Shown here in pieces: positions 55,327 to 64,000 of a DNA stretch of 64,000 nucleotides (position 1 is its first letter; the number at the start of each line of letters is the position of its first letter). Origin of the DNA: Pseudomonadota bacterium (GTDB lineage Bacteria; Pseudomonadota; Gammaproteobacteria; Burkholderiales; Gallionellaceae); NCBI GenBank assembly GCA_021782365.1, contig JAJXVB010000005.1, positions 90,082 to 154,081 on the forward strand. The letters run 5' to 3'. Below the pieces are notes generated by a model. It had not been told where the DNA came from, made no database searches, and saw only the letters and a list, made by a program, of their open reading frames with translations. The translations under genes and the position numbers were made by a program.

Positions 55327-56289
55327 ATGCTGGATGTATTTTTCTCTGTGGACGTGGAGATCTGGTGCGATGACTGGAATCGCATCGACGAGGAGTTTCC
55401 ATCCGCGTTCCGCAAATTCATATACGGTTCCACGCCGGCAGGCGACTATGGCCTTCCCTACAAGATCAAGGTTCTGAACGACCACGGACTGCCAGGAATT
55501 TTCTTCATAGAACCTCTATTCGCCCTGCGCTTTGGCACCGACCCTCTTGCCGAAATCGTCGGGCTTGTTCGGGAAGGAGGGCAGGAAACTCAGCTTCATC
55601 TTCACACCGAATGGGTGGATGAGGCCATCCCCCCCCTTATCGAAGGAGTGAACGGCAAGCGTCAATACCTCAAGGATTTTTCGCTAGAGGAGCAGACCCT
55701 GCTGATCGAGGAGGGGGCGAGGCTGTTGAAACAGGCCGGCTCTGGAGATTTCAATGCATTCCGCGCAGGCAGCTTCGGCTTCAATACGGATACGCTGCGC
55801 GCAATTTCCGCAAACGGCATTCCCTTTGACAGCAGCTACAACGCGCGCAGATTCGGGCCGGAAAGCGGCGTGATGCCCGGCATCGCAATCGAGGAGCCGA
55901 TCGAATACCTGGGCATATACGAGTACCCGATGACAATATTCAGGGACGGCACCGGATCCCTTCGCAATGCGCAGCTGACTGCCTGCTCATACAGGGAGAT
56001 GGAAGGGCTGCTTTGGCAGGCTCTGGACTCCGGACGAAAATCGTTCATGATACTTTCACATGGCTCCGAGCTCCTGAACAAGGACAATGACCGGCCGGAC
56101 ATGGTGGTAGTCGATCGCTTCCGGAAGTTGTGTTCATTCCTGGATAAAAACAGGGAATCATTTCGAGTGCGCGGGTTCAAGGATCTTCAACCGAAACTCG
56201 TGCAGCAGCAGCCCGCACAGCTTACCTCCCCGCTCTGGAGAACTTGCGGAAGAATGGCAGAACAAGCCTTCCGCATGCGATACAGATGA
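55327..56289 (+). CDS. Polysaccharide deacetylase-like protein (second copy)
   Basis: A 320-residue protein. FFSVDVEIWCDDW gives the motif-1 aspartate, QLHLHTEW the histidine pair and FNAFRAGSFGFN motif 3, spaced as in NodB-like deacetylases. It differs from the XrtA deacetylase at 42973 and may act on a side-chain sugar. Contains eight C at 55629-55636. Fifteen bases follow the sulfotransferase. Confidence 0.78.
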   Translation: MLDVFFSVDVEIWCDDWNRIDEEFPSAFRKFIYGSTPAGDYGLPYKIKVLNDHGLPGIFFIEPLFALRFGTDPLAEIVGLVREGGQETQLHLHTEWVDEAIPPLIEGVNGKRQYLKDFSLEEQTLLIEEGARLLKQAGSGDFNAFRAGSFGFNTDTLRAISANGIPFDSSYNARRFGPESGVMPGIAIEEPIEYLGIYEYPMTIFRDGTGSLRNAQLTACSYREMEGLLWQALDSGRKSFMILSHGSELLNKDNDRPDMVVVDRFRKLCSFLDKNRESFRVRGFKDLQPKLVQQQPAQLTSPLWRTCGRMAEQAFRMRYR

Positions 56290-56320
56290 CGGACCCTCCG
56301 GGTCAATCCGAGACAACCTG

Positions 56321-57196
56321 TTATGAAGTCTGAGCGCTCGATGCGTTTTTTTTGAGAGCAACCATGATGCTCGGCAGCAACAAGCCAAGGCTCGTGCCAA
56401 AGGCCGTGCTGGCCAATCCGAAAAGCTGAAGCAATGCGCATTTCAACGGAGAGGAAGTCTTCCTCTTGCCTTCCATGAGGCTCTTCCCCTGATCGCTCGC
56501 GTCGAGGTTTTCATAGCCATCCAGGCTGCGGACTAGGCGCCATGGGTTAAGCCCACGCTCGAACTTGGGGACTATTCTTCTAAGCAAAGGGTCCAGAACC
56601 GACGGTATGTAATTGACCAGCCAAACCCCGCTGTGCACTTCTCTGGGCCATAACTTGTTGCTCGTGCCAAGGACGAAAAGAATGCCGCCAGTTTTCAGCA
56701 CCCGGTCTATCTCGCGCAACACTGTGTCGAGATGTTCATCGTCCACATATTCCAGCACGCTGTTGCATACCACGAGATCAAACGACTGATCGCCGAAAGG
56801 AAGCCTCCTGGTATCGCCTACATGCAAGAATTCTGTGTGCATCGACACGCCGTATGCCCGGGCATTCGTTCTTGCGATGTTCACATAGGATGGATTGATA
56901 TCTATGGCAGTGACATTTGCTCCCATGGATGCCAGCATCACCGAAGTCGCCCCAAAGTTGCATCCGAATTCCAGCACCTTGCTGCCATGCGCCGGCAACC
57001 CCCTCGACAGAAAGAATGGCCGCGCCCGCTCCCAGACGACCGAGACATAACCCCCAACCCATGGATCTTCCGGATCAAGACCCGCATCGACGATCTGATC
57101 GATAAATTCAGCGTGAGCGGAAGTGTCGGCGATTGTAGGTTTTGCAGTTTGCATATTATCCCAAATATTCTGTAAGCCGCGATGCAGGCCTGCCAT
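56321..57196 (-). CDS. Class I SAM-dependent methyltransferase
   Basis: A 291-residue protein with the SAM-binding motif VLEFGCNFGATSVMLA near residue 75, then TAIDINPSYVNIARTNA and LVVCNSVLEYVDDEHLD, all typical of Methyltransf_11/25 enzymes. A hydrophobic helix lies near the C-terminus. It is the only minus-strand gene inside the plus-strand half of the island. The start may be 57196 or the ATG at 57154; neither has a clear ribosome site. O-methylation of a sugar is a plausible role. Confidence 0.8.
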   Translation of the reverse strand: MAGLHRGLQNIWDNMQTAKPTIADTSAHAEFIDQIVDAGLDPEDPWVGGYVSVVWERARPFFLSRGLPAHGSKVLEFGCNFGATSVMLASMGANVTAIDINPSYVNIARTNARAYGVSMHTEFLHVGDTRRLPFGDQSFDLVVCNSVLEYVDDEHLDTVLREIDRVLKTGGILFVLGTSNKLWPREVHSGVWLVNYIPSVLDPLLRRIVPKFERGLNPWRLVRSLDGYENLDASDQGKSLMEGKRKTSSPLKCALLQLFGLASTAFGTSLGLLLPSIMVALKKNASSAQTS

Positions 57197-57306
57197 AACC
57201 AGCAGCCCGAAAATATTATAATGCGAATGCGATGAATTGTAGTAAACTCAAACGGTCAGGGCGACAAACTGACGGATTTTTCACATCTCAAGGATGAATT
57301 TTTGAA

Positions 57307-58659
57307 ATGAGGGATCTGCTCGTTACCGCGATAATTTTCGGCTCCCTCCCATTCATTCTGAAACATCCTTACACCGGCATACTCATGTGGGTATGGGTCA
57401 GCGTGATGAACCCGCATCGGCTGACCTACGGATTCGCTCACAATTTTCCTTTCGCAGAGATCATCGCGCTGATTACTCTCTTCTCGGTTGCAATAACCCG
57501 GGATGAAAGGCACTTCCCCGTAAAGCCTGCAACCGTCAGCCTGATCCTCTTCATGCTCTGGATCAATGTCACCTCGATATTCGCCATACATTTCGACCAG
57601 CTCTATTACCACTGGAGCACCGTCATGAAAATGCTCTTGATGACCATCGTTGCGGCCACCGTCCTTCATACCAGACAACATATCCGCCTGCTGATCTGGG
57701 TGCTGGTGATCTCCCTCGGTTTTTACGGCGTGAAGGGTGGACTGTTCACCCTGAATGGAAACGGCAGTCTTGTATTTGGGCCGGAGAACTCGTTCATTGA
57801 AGAAAACAATGCATTGGCCCTTGCGCTCATCATGACCATACCCCTCATGCGATTTCTTCAGTTGACCGAATCCAGGAGATGGGTTCGCCTCGGCCTGACA
57901 GCCGCGATGGTGCTGTGTGCCCTTTCCGCACTTGGCTCATACTCAAGGGGCGCCCTGATCGCGATAGCTGCCGCCTCCGTATTCCTCTGGTTCAAGAGCA
58001 AGTACAAGGTGCGCATCGGCGTATCCCTCCTTATCCTGCTTCCAGTCCTGATTTCCTTCATGCCCGCAAAATGGGAAAAAAGGATGCACACCATCGAAAC
58101 ATACCAGCAGGACGGCTCCGCAATGGCGAGGATCAATGCATGGCAAACCGCATGGAATCTTGCGCTCGACAGACCTCTTGTCGGTGGGGGATTCGAAATA
58201 TACGACATGGGTATAATTCAGAAATACTCCCCCCACCCGGAATGGGGAGTGCATGTCGCGCACAGCATCTACTTCCAGACACTGGGAGAGCATGGCTTCG
58301 TGGGTCTCGCGTTCTTTCTTGCAATGGGTTTTTTCACGTGGCGCGACGGAAGCTGGATCATCAGAAAGACCCGGGAGCGCCCCGACCTGTCATGGGCCAA
58401 CAATCTTGCGAAGATGCTCCAGGTAAGTCAGATTGCCTATGCGTCAGGCGGCGCATTCCTGAGCCTCGCCTACTTCGATCTTCCCTATTACGTTCTCGTC
58501 GCGATGGTGCTGACAAGGGTCGTTGTGGAGAAGGAACTCAAGACCGCGATGGAAACACGGCCAGAAGAACCATCTAGGCAGAAGAAATACCTGGACAGAG
58601 GGCGTTCAGCAGCGCTCAGGCGCCGTCGCCAATATTCGACTGACACAGGAAGCCATTGA
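57307..58659 (+). CDS. Putative O-glycosylation ligase, exosortase A-associated (Wzy-like)
   Basis: A 450-residue polytopic membrane protein with about ten helices. It begins MRDLLVTAIIFGSLPFILKHPYTGILMWVWVSVMNPHRL, characteristic of TIGR03097. It has an O-antigen ligase/polymerase signature GGGFEIYDMG after a long periplasmic loop. It would polymerise repeat units or ligate glycan to protein. Its stop and the next start overlap as TGATG. Confidence 0.88.
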   Translation: MRDLLVTAIIFGSLPFILKHPYTGILMWVWVSVMNPHRLTYGFAHNFPFAEIIALITLFSVAITRDERHFPVKPATVSLILFMLWINVTSIFAIHFDQLYYHWSTVMKMLLMTIVAATVLHTRQHIRLLIWVLVISLGFYGVKGGLFTLNGNGSLVFGPENSFIEENNALALALIMTIPLMRFLQLTESRRWVRLGLTAAMVLCALSALGSYSRGALIAIAAASVFLWFKSKYKVRIGVSLLILLPVLISFMPAKWEKRMHTIETYQQDGSAMARINAWQTAWNLALDRPLVGGGFEIYDMGIIQKYSPHPEWGVHVAHSIYFQTLGEHGFVGLAFFLAMGFFTWRDGSWIIRKTRERPDLSWANNLAKMLQVSQIAYASGGAFLSLAYFDLPYYVLVAMVLTRVVVEKELKTAMETRPEEPSRQKKYLDRGRSAALRRRRQYSTDTGSH

Positions 58660-59654
58660 TGAGTCTCGATAAAAACTCCAAAACGGATGTGAAGAATGCC
58701 CTTGTGATCGTCGGCATGCACAGGAGCGGCACATCAGCCACCACCGGCGCGCTGGAATGCCTGGGCGTGCAGCTTGGCAAGAAACTCTATTCCGGACACA
58801 GCGGCATCAATCCCAAGGGCTACTTCGAGCACAGCGACATCGCGGACACTAACGAGGACGTGCTGCTCAACATGGGCTCTTCATGGGACGACATCCTGCC
58901 GAAGGAGGAAGGATGGTGGAAGAAGCCCGAGCTCGATCCATACGCCGAAAAGATCAGGCAATTCCTGAGGCGCGACTTCTCCGATAGTCCGCTCTGGGCC
59001 ATCAAGGACCCCCGTGTCTGCCGCATGCTGGGATGGTGGCTGGAAATATTTTCAGGGGAAGGCATCTCCCCCCGCTTCATCTTCGTCGTGCGCTCTCCCG
59101 AGGAGGTATACAGATCCCTCGAAAGACGCGACGGCTTCTCGCGCGAAAAATCCTTCATGCTCTGGCTGCTCCACTATCTCGAGGCCGAAAGGGAAAGCCG
59201 CGGCCATCCCCGCGCCTTCACGCTGTTCGAACGCTTCCTCGAAGATCCCGCAGGCGAACTCATCAGGATGGAGCGGAAACTGGATCTGAACTACCCCGTC
59301 CCGGTCAGCGATGCCGGGGAATGCCTGGCAAGTTTCCTCTCCAAGGACCTGCGCAACCACAAGGCAGATGGCGAAAGAAAACCGGACACCCAGACAGAAC
59401 GCCTGGCGAATGCGGTCGAAGAAAGGCTCCGGCAGGCGGCGCAGTCGGATGAAGAGCCTTCGATGGATGACCTTTGGCAGCGGCTCGAAGAAATCCAGGC
59501 GGGGTACTCCCCATTGCTGGTCGAGCAGCTCAGATCGATCGGCGACAGGCGCGGAGAGCTCGAACGCTACATGCACCGAGTGGAGCGCTCCTACTCCAGA
59601 TACGCCGGCAAGCCCGTGCGCTATATCGAACGGCTTTTCGGAAGGGATGTATGA
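58659..59654 (+). CDS. Sulfotransferase family protein (second in EPS locus)
   Basis: A 331-residue protein with the PAPS loop VGMHRSGTSATTG at 18-30 and a second PAPS segment FVVRSPEEVYRSLERR. A C-terminal helical tail follows. It starts at the ATG 58659 inside the preceding stop; an in-frame TTG one codon earlier is unlikely. With the gene at 54307 it gives the EPS locus two sulfotransferases. Confidence 0.83.
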   Translation: MSLDKNSKTDVKNALVIVGMHRSGTSATTGALECLGVQLGKKLYSGHSGINPKGYFEHSDIADTNEDVLLNMGSSWDDILPKEEGWWKKPELDPYAEKIRQFLRRDFSDSPLWAIKDPRVCRMLGWWLEIFSGEGISPRFIFVVRSPEEVYRSLERRDGFSREKSFMLWLLHYLEAERESRGHPRAFTLFERFLEDPAGELIRMERKLDLNYPVPVSDAGECLASFLSKDLRNHKADGERKPDTQTERLANAVEERLRQAAQSDEEPSMDDLWQRLEEIQAGYSPLLVEQLRSIGDRRGELERYMHRVERSYSRYAGKPVRYIERLFGRDV

Positions 59655-59716
59655 TTACGAAAGACCAGGAAAGTTTTCAAGACAGGAACATCACCAACCG
59701 ATATTGAAAAACCCGC

Positions 59717-60646
59717 ATGCCCAAAGTCACCGTCATCATCCCCAGCTACAACTGTGAAGCTTACATCGCCGAAACGATAGGAAGCGTCCTCAACCAGACA
59801 CTCAAGGACATCGAGCTGATCGTCGTGGACGACGGCTCGACGGACAGGACGAGGGAAATCGTGAAGGGCTACGGCGATCCTGTTCGCCTCATCACGCAGC
59901 AGAATGCAAGGGTATGTGCTGCGCGCAACCGCGGCATAAGCGAGGCGAAGGGGGAATTCATCTGCCTGATGGATCACGACGACTACTGGTATCCCGAAAA
60001 GCTTTCGAGACAAATCGAAGAATTCGCAAGACATCCTGAGGCCGGAATCGTCTACAGCGAATTCATACGATGGCACAGGGACGAAAGCGGCAGCTTCCCT
60101 GCGCCAGAGAGCTTCGACCGCGCATCCATTCCCGACGACACGAATCCCGAATTCTCCGGATGGATATACCACCAGTTCCTGCTCGACTGCTGGATGCTGA
60201 CGAGCTCGGCGATGTTCAGGAATGAGGTGTTCGAGAAATGCGGCACATTCGACGAATCCCTTCCCTACAGCGAAGACTGGGAGCTCTGGATACGCATCTC
60301 CCGCGAATTCCAGTTCATCGATCTGAGACGCCCCACCACGCTTTACAGACAGCACCCACGGCAGGGAAACCTCGTAGTCAGGGACGTGGACTACCGGACC
60401 GTGCTGCTCGAAGAAACAGTCAGGAAATGGGGCTATTGCAGCCAGGACGGGAGATGCACCCCTAAAGACATTTTCCTCGAAACGCTCGCACGCTACCATG
60501 CAGGATATGGCCTGCACCACATGCAGACGGGAAACATGGGAAAGGCATCCAGCTCGCTGCTGAAGGCATGGAAAAACAATCCGCTGCAGCTGAAGTACCT
60601 GGCCTATATCGCGGCAGGCTTGATGGGCTGGAAGCCGAGGTGGTGA
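59717..60646 (+). CDS. GT2 family glycosyltransferase (first of pair)
   Basis: A 309-residue GT-A enzyme starting KVTVIIPSYNCEAYI. It has LIVVDDGSTDRT, CLMDHDDYWYPEKL (DxD-like metal site) and EDWELWIRISREF. Adds a sugar from a nucleotide donor. One base separates it from the next GT2 gene. Confidence 0.9.
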   Translation: MPKVTVIIPSYNCEAYIAETIGSVLNQTLKDIELIVVDDGSTDRTREIVKGYGDPVRLITQQNARVCAARNRGISEAKGEFICLMDHDDYWYPEKLSRQIEEFARHPEAGIVYSEFIRWHRDESGSFPAPESFDRASIPDDTNPEFSGWIYHQFLLDCWMLTSSAMFRNEVFEKCGTFDESLPYSEDWELWIRISREFQFIDLRRPTTLYRQHPRQGNLVVRDVDYRTVLLEETVRKWGYCSQDGRCTPKDIFLETLARYHAGYGLHHMQTGNMGKASSSLLKAWKNNPLQLKYLAYIAAGLMGWKPRW

Positions 60647-60647
60647 G

Positions 60648-61601
60648 ATGAGCGAAATCTGCGTCGTGATCCCCTACTACCAGAAAACCCAGGAGCCCTT
60701 GCGCAAGGCGATCGCCTCCATTCTTGTTCAGGAAGGGGTTCCCATTCCGGACATCCTGATCGTCGACGACGAGTCGCCCGTACCCGCAGCGGGCATCGTG
60801 GAAGAGCACTTCCCTGATCACCGCGGAGCCATCAGGATCATCATGCAGAAAAATTCAGGAGCGGCGGCGGCCCGCAATACCGCACTTGACAACCTTCCTG
60901 AAGACGCGAAATATGTCGCATTCCTGGATTCAGACGACGAGTGGACTCCCGATCATCTCGCCAACGCGCTCAAGGTGATGGAATCCGGATGTGACTTCTA
61001 TTTCGCGGGGCACAAGCGCGAAGACTGGAACCATGACAGGTTCACCCAGATGGGGCTTGCTCTTGGCGAACACAAATGCATCGATGCGGAAAGAGCTCTC
61101 TTCGAATATGCCGGAGACACGCTGCTCTCCATCGTAAGCAAACACATGATCAAGACATCGTCTGTCGTTCTCAGGAGATATGGTCTTGAGGACATACGGT
61201 TCCCAGAACATCTCGTGCTCGGGGAGGACGACGTCTTCTGGGTCAAGGCGACAAGGCGTGCTCGTAAAACAGGTTTCTGCAGCAACGTGGAAGTCAAAAT
61301 GGGGGACGGCGTGAACATTTCACAGGGAGGCGAATGGGGAGACGAGCGCTCCATCCAGCTGATGGCACTGAACATGCTGAAGTGGCAGAGCATACCCGCA
61401 ATGTTTCCCGATGAACCGCAGCTCGAATCGATCAGGAAATCAAAAATGGCGGAGCTGCGCCATGATCTTGCCGGGAGCGTTCTGCACAGAATCAGACGAG
61501 GACAGAGACTTCCCATGAAACAAATCGCAGCCTGTACATCAGCCGACCCTTCCTGGCTATTCACCTTGCTTCAATATCCATTCAGAAGAAACCGGACATG
61601 A
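60648..61601 (+). CDS. GT2 family glycosyltransferase (second of pair)
   Basis: A 317-residue GT-A enzyme with EICVVIPYYQKTQEP, LIVDDESPVPA, AFLDSDDEWTPDHL and LGEDDVFWVKA. It differs from its neighbour enough to be a separate activity. The start of the next gene overlaps its stop by four bases. Confidence 0.9.
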   Translation: MSEICVVIPYYQKTQEPLRKAIASILVQEGVPIPDILIVDDESPVPAAGIVEEHFPDHRGAIRIIMQKNSGAAAARNTALDNLPEDAKYVAFLDSDDEWTPDHLANALKVMESGCDFYFAGHKREDWNHDRFTQMGLALGEHKCIDAERALFEYAGDTLLSIVSKHMIKTSSVVLRRYGLEDIRFPEHLVLGEDDVFWVKATRRARKTGFCSNVEVKMGDGVNISQGGEWGDERSIQLMALNMLKWQSIPAMFPDEPQLESIRKSKMAELRHDLAGSVLHRIRRGQRLPMKQIAACTSADPSWLFTLLQYPFRRNRT

Positions 61602-62611
61602 GCAAAGAGACATTGCGTGTCGGCATCTACAAGGCTCAGGAGATACCGCAGAGTTTCAAGGTCTATGCGGCCAACGTGACGGCACACTTTCCGGCACAGA
61701 ACGTCGAGCTGATTCCATTTGCCACGAAGGACGATCTGCCGCAGACCGCCGATCTGCTGTGGGACATACGCTCTGGCGGAGGCAACCCCCCGCTGGAATT
61801 CATGCTTGGCGGACCTCCCCTCGTGATCACCGTTCACGGTTTCGCACCGATCAGCCTCTCAGGACGGGAATACTTCAGGACCGTGAAAGGCATGCTCATG
61901 TCAGGCCGCTACGCGCGCGAAAAACTCGAACGCTGGAAAGAGTTGAAGGACGGCGTCGCAGCGCTGATTGCCGTATCGAACTACACCAAGTCCGAGGCCG
62001 TGCAGATGACGGGAATTGCCGCCGACAGGATTGCCGTCTGCCATCACGGTGTGGACACTGCATCCTTCACGCCTGACTCAAACGCAGAACGCGGAAACTA
62101 TTTCCTGCATGTCTCGAATGACGAGCCGCGCAAGAACGTGGCGCGCATCGTCGCGGCCTTCGGACGCTTGAGGAAGAGCAGCGATGCGACTTTGCTGCTC
62201 AAGTTGCCGGCAAAGCAGGCCGACCGTTACAAGGATATAGAAGGAGTCAAGGTGATCGAAGGCATGCTGAGCACCGAAGAACTCGCCTCGCTTTACAGGC
62301 AGGCGCTGGGCTTTGTGTTTCCTTCGCTTTACGAGGGATTCGGCATGCCGATTCTGGAAGCCATGGCCTGCGGCTGCCCCGTCATCACATCGAATGTAAG
62401 CGCATGCCCCGAGGTGGCAGGAGATGCAGCGCTCGTCATCGACCCCAGGGACGAGGATGCGCTTTTTGAGGCGATGAATACGCTTTATCAGAACAGGAAC
62501 GTCCGCGACAGGCTTGTTATCGACGGGCTGGAAAAAATAAAATCGTTTACCTGGCAGGAGAGTGCAGCTTGCCATATAAAGATGTTTAACGCGGCGCTAG
62601 AATCCTACTGA
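61598..62611 (+). CDS. GT4 family glycosyltransferase
   Basis: A 337-residue GT-B enzyme. ITVHGFAPISL and LIAVSNYTKSEAVQMTG mark the acceptor half, and PSLYEGFGMPILEAMACGCPVITSN the donor half with its two glutamates. Ends 45 bases before the acyltransferase. Confidence 0.9.
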   Translation: MSKETLRVGIYKAQEIPQSFKVYAANVTAHFPAQNVELIPFATKDDLPQTADLLWDIRSGGGNPPLEFMLGGPPLVITVHGFAPISLSGREYFRTVKGMLMSGRYAREKLERWKELKDGVAALIAVSNYTKSEAVQMTGIAADRIAVCHHGVDTASFTPDSNAERGNYFLHVSNDEPRKNVARIVAAFGRLRKSSDATLLLKLPAKQADRYKDIEGVKVIEGMLSTEELASLYRQALGFVFPSLYEGFGMPILEAMACGCPVITSNVSACPEVAGDAALVIDPRDEDALFEAMNTLYQNRNVRDRLVIDGLEKIKSFTWQESAACHIKMFNAALESY

Positions 62612-62656
62612 GACTGGATTTGCTATTCAGGCATAACGCATCGACAGGGCTCAAAA

Positions 62657-63817
62657 ATGCAAGATGCCATTCCCAAAAGGTTTTACTCACTCGATGCGAT
62701 GCGCGGCCTCGCCGCTATCGTGGTAGTGATTTCCCACTGGCCCCAATTCTTCTTCTCCACCGAAAAATTCCCGGCGCTCCACCCCTTATATAGGGATACA
62801 AGCTATATTTCCACTTACACAGCGACCAGACTTCCATTTTCAAATGCGCTGTTCGTCTGCTACAACTCAGGATGGCTCGCGGTGGATCTGTTTTTCGGAC
62901 TGTCGGGTTTTATTTTTTACTGGCTCTATTCAACAAAACTAAAAAACTCTTCCATAACCACATGGGAATTTTTTGTCGCACGATTTTCGCGCCTCTATCC
63001 TCTCCACCTGCTGACGCTGCTCTTGATAGTCTGCATTCAACTTTTCTCTCAATATGCCGCAGGCACTAGTTTCTTTTTCTATAACCATAATAGCTATTTC
63101 CAGTTTTTCCTGCATTTGCTGCTGATTTCCTCATGGGGAATAGGAGACCATGTTTCATTCAATCTGCCTATCTGGTCGGTATCGGTTGAAGTTGCACTTT
63201 ATGCGATGTTTTTCATCCTGTGCAGGTTTCTCCCTATTCGAAACGCAGTACTGCTATTCGTTTCCGCGATAGGTTTATTCTTTGTGTTTCGCTTCAACAC
63301 CCAGATGGGCCATGGAATTTTCTCATTTTTTCTTGGCGGCTACACCTATCGCATTTACACCTGGCTCGTCTCGAATTCACGCACCAAAGCAGTCTTGCCA
63401 TACTTGTTCGCCTTATCCGCAATCATGTGGACAGCTGCCATTATCGCAACATACCATCGAGGGAACATGCTGGAGTCTGCTCCGTTTTTTTGGAGATTTA
63501 CACCTCTGCCGGCTGTACTGCTGTTCCAGCTGACCATACTCACATTGGCCGTTGCAGAGACAAGGCGGGGAACCCTGGGAAGGAGGATATCGATGCTCGG
63601 CGATATTTCCTATTCCGTATACCTGTTGCATTTCCCGATCCAGCTATCGATATTGACTGCGGCAATTTATTTCGGAATAAATCGGGAAGTGTTTTACAGC
63701 CATTACTTCTTCTTCGGATTTTTCACACTGGTACTGACCACCTCAATGATCAGCCACTACTATTTCGAAAGACCTGTTCAGAGAGTATTACGGCAAACAT
63801 GGGGCAACAAACCTTGA
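62657..63817 (+). CDS. Acyltransferase-3 (OafA/YrhL-like) O-acyltransferase
   Basis: A 386-residue integral-membrane protein with about ten helices. It begins FYSLDAMRGLAAIVVVISHW, with the invariant arginine and histidine of the AT3 family. It transfers acetyl or other acyl groups onto extracytoplasmic sugars. Composition is clearly AT-richer than its neighbours. Last gene visible. Confidence 0.88.
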   Translation: MQDAIPKRFYSLDAMRGLAAIVVVISHWPQFFFSTEKFPALHPLYRDTSYISTYTATRLPFSNALFVCYNSGWLAVDLFFGLSGFIFYWLYSTKLKNSSITTWEFFVARFSRLYPLHLLTLLLIVCIQLFSQYAAGTSFFFYNHNSYFQFFLHLLLISSWGIGDHVSFNLPIWSVSVEVALYAMFFILCRFLPIRNAVLLFVSAIGLFFVFRFNTQMGHGIFSFFLGGYTYRIYTWLVSNSRTKAVLPYLFALSAIMWTAAIIATYHRGNMLESAPFFWRFTPLPAVLLFQLTILTLAVAETRRGTLGRRISMLGDISYSVYLLHFPIQLSILTAAIYFGINREVFYSHYFFFGFFTLVLTTSMISHYYFERPVQRVLRQTWGNKP

Positions 63818-64000
63818 TTTGAAATTCTGAACTTTAAAGTGGGCTTCTCCGACCGGCAAGGAATTGCCGGCCCATCGACAGAACCTTAACTAAGGATGCG
63901 CTGAATAAGCACCCGCAAAATGCAAGGTACGCGCCAGCGTCTCTGGATTGTTGCTCAAAAAGTCATTTTTCATCATAAGCCATGCCTATAGAGATGACAG
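63818..64000 (+). other. Non-coding right edge with a hairpin
   Basis: No gene is seen. CCGGCAA (63853-63859) and TTGCCGG (63864-63870) form a perfect hairpin after the acyltransferase, but no T run follows, so it is at best a weak terminator. Sequence from about 63890 changes character and could be the start of another element beyond the window. Confidence 0.35.

Noticed and set aside
1..64000. CRISPR arrays, rRNA genes and complete insertion sequences
   Set aside because: I saw no regularly spaced repeats, no rRNA segments and no transposase-like protein in the window.

Overview
The window reads as a chromosomal segment of a betaproteobacterium, most likely in the Nitrosomonadales (Gallionellaceae-like). 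The evidence is a complete exosortase A (XrtA/EpsH) exopolysaccharide locus with a PEP-CTERM substrate, the block rplM-rpsI-argC-DUF6776-bactofilin-erpA, and the style of the housekeeping proteins. The placement is inference; no rRNA gene is present to confirm it.

The left third (1 to about 25,000) is mostly core. In order it holds an exported M55 peptidase cut by the window edge, a DUF318 permease, a YgjP-type metallopeptidase, a large GGDEF-EAL protein with a periplasmic CxxCH haem-c motif, rpmE, an ArnT-like glycosyltransferase, aroC with a small coupled membrane protein, a zinc-free MDR oxidoreductase and a TatD nuclease. A second GGDEF/EAL protein, a CysB-type regulator and an ATP-grasp protein follow. 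On the minus strand come murJ with a formyltransferase and a TPR-sulfotransferase, tRNA-Gly(CCC), an Hsp20 gene behind a sigma-32-like promoter, erpA, a bactofilin operon, argC, rpsI and rplM.

From about 25,000 to 63,800 the window is a protein-sorting and exopolysaccharide island. A single PEP-CTERM protein gene (25468-26142) sits behind a full sigma-54 type control region: two near-identical 17-bp boxes, a perfect IHF consensus site and a -24/-12 element. Next, on the minus strand, is a regulatory and modification operon: an XrtA-type priming glycosyltransferase, PrsK, PrsR, a GNAT-fold protein, a DegT-like aminotransferase, a second GNAT-fold protein and an acyl-CoA ligase. A second good sigma-54 element lies in front of this operon. 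The facing plus-strand operon starts from a sigma-70-like promoter and runs through export lipoprotein, chain-length determinant, tyrosine autokinase, outer-membrane protein, AAA ATPase, WecB, deacetylase, FemAB-like protein, glycosyltransferase, XrtA-EpsI fusion, glycosyltransferase, amidotransferase and glycosyltransferase.

Beyond 51,787 lies an accessory half of the locus: GT4 and GT2 glycosyltransferases, a CapK-type ligase, two sulfotransferases, a second deacetylase, a methyltransferase on the opposite strand, the Wzy-like O-glycosylation ligase and an acyltransferase. The likely product is a decorated polysaccharide (deacetylated, acylated, possibly sulfated). It would be exported through the Wza/Wzc-like apparatus while XrtA processes PEP-CTERM proteins, with PrsK/PrsR and sigma-54 coupling production of sorting substrate to the regulatory operon. 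The two c-di-GMP proteins and the bactofilin fit a surface-attached or matrix-forming lifestyle, but no direct link to the locus is visible.
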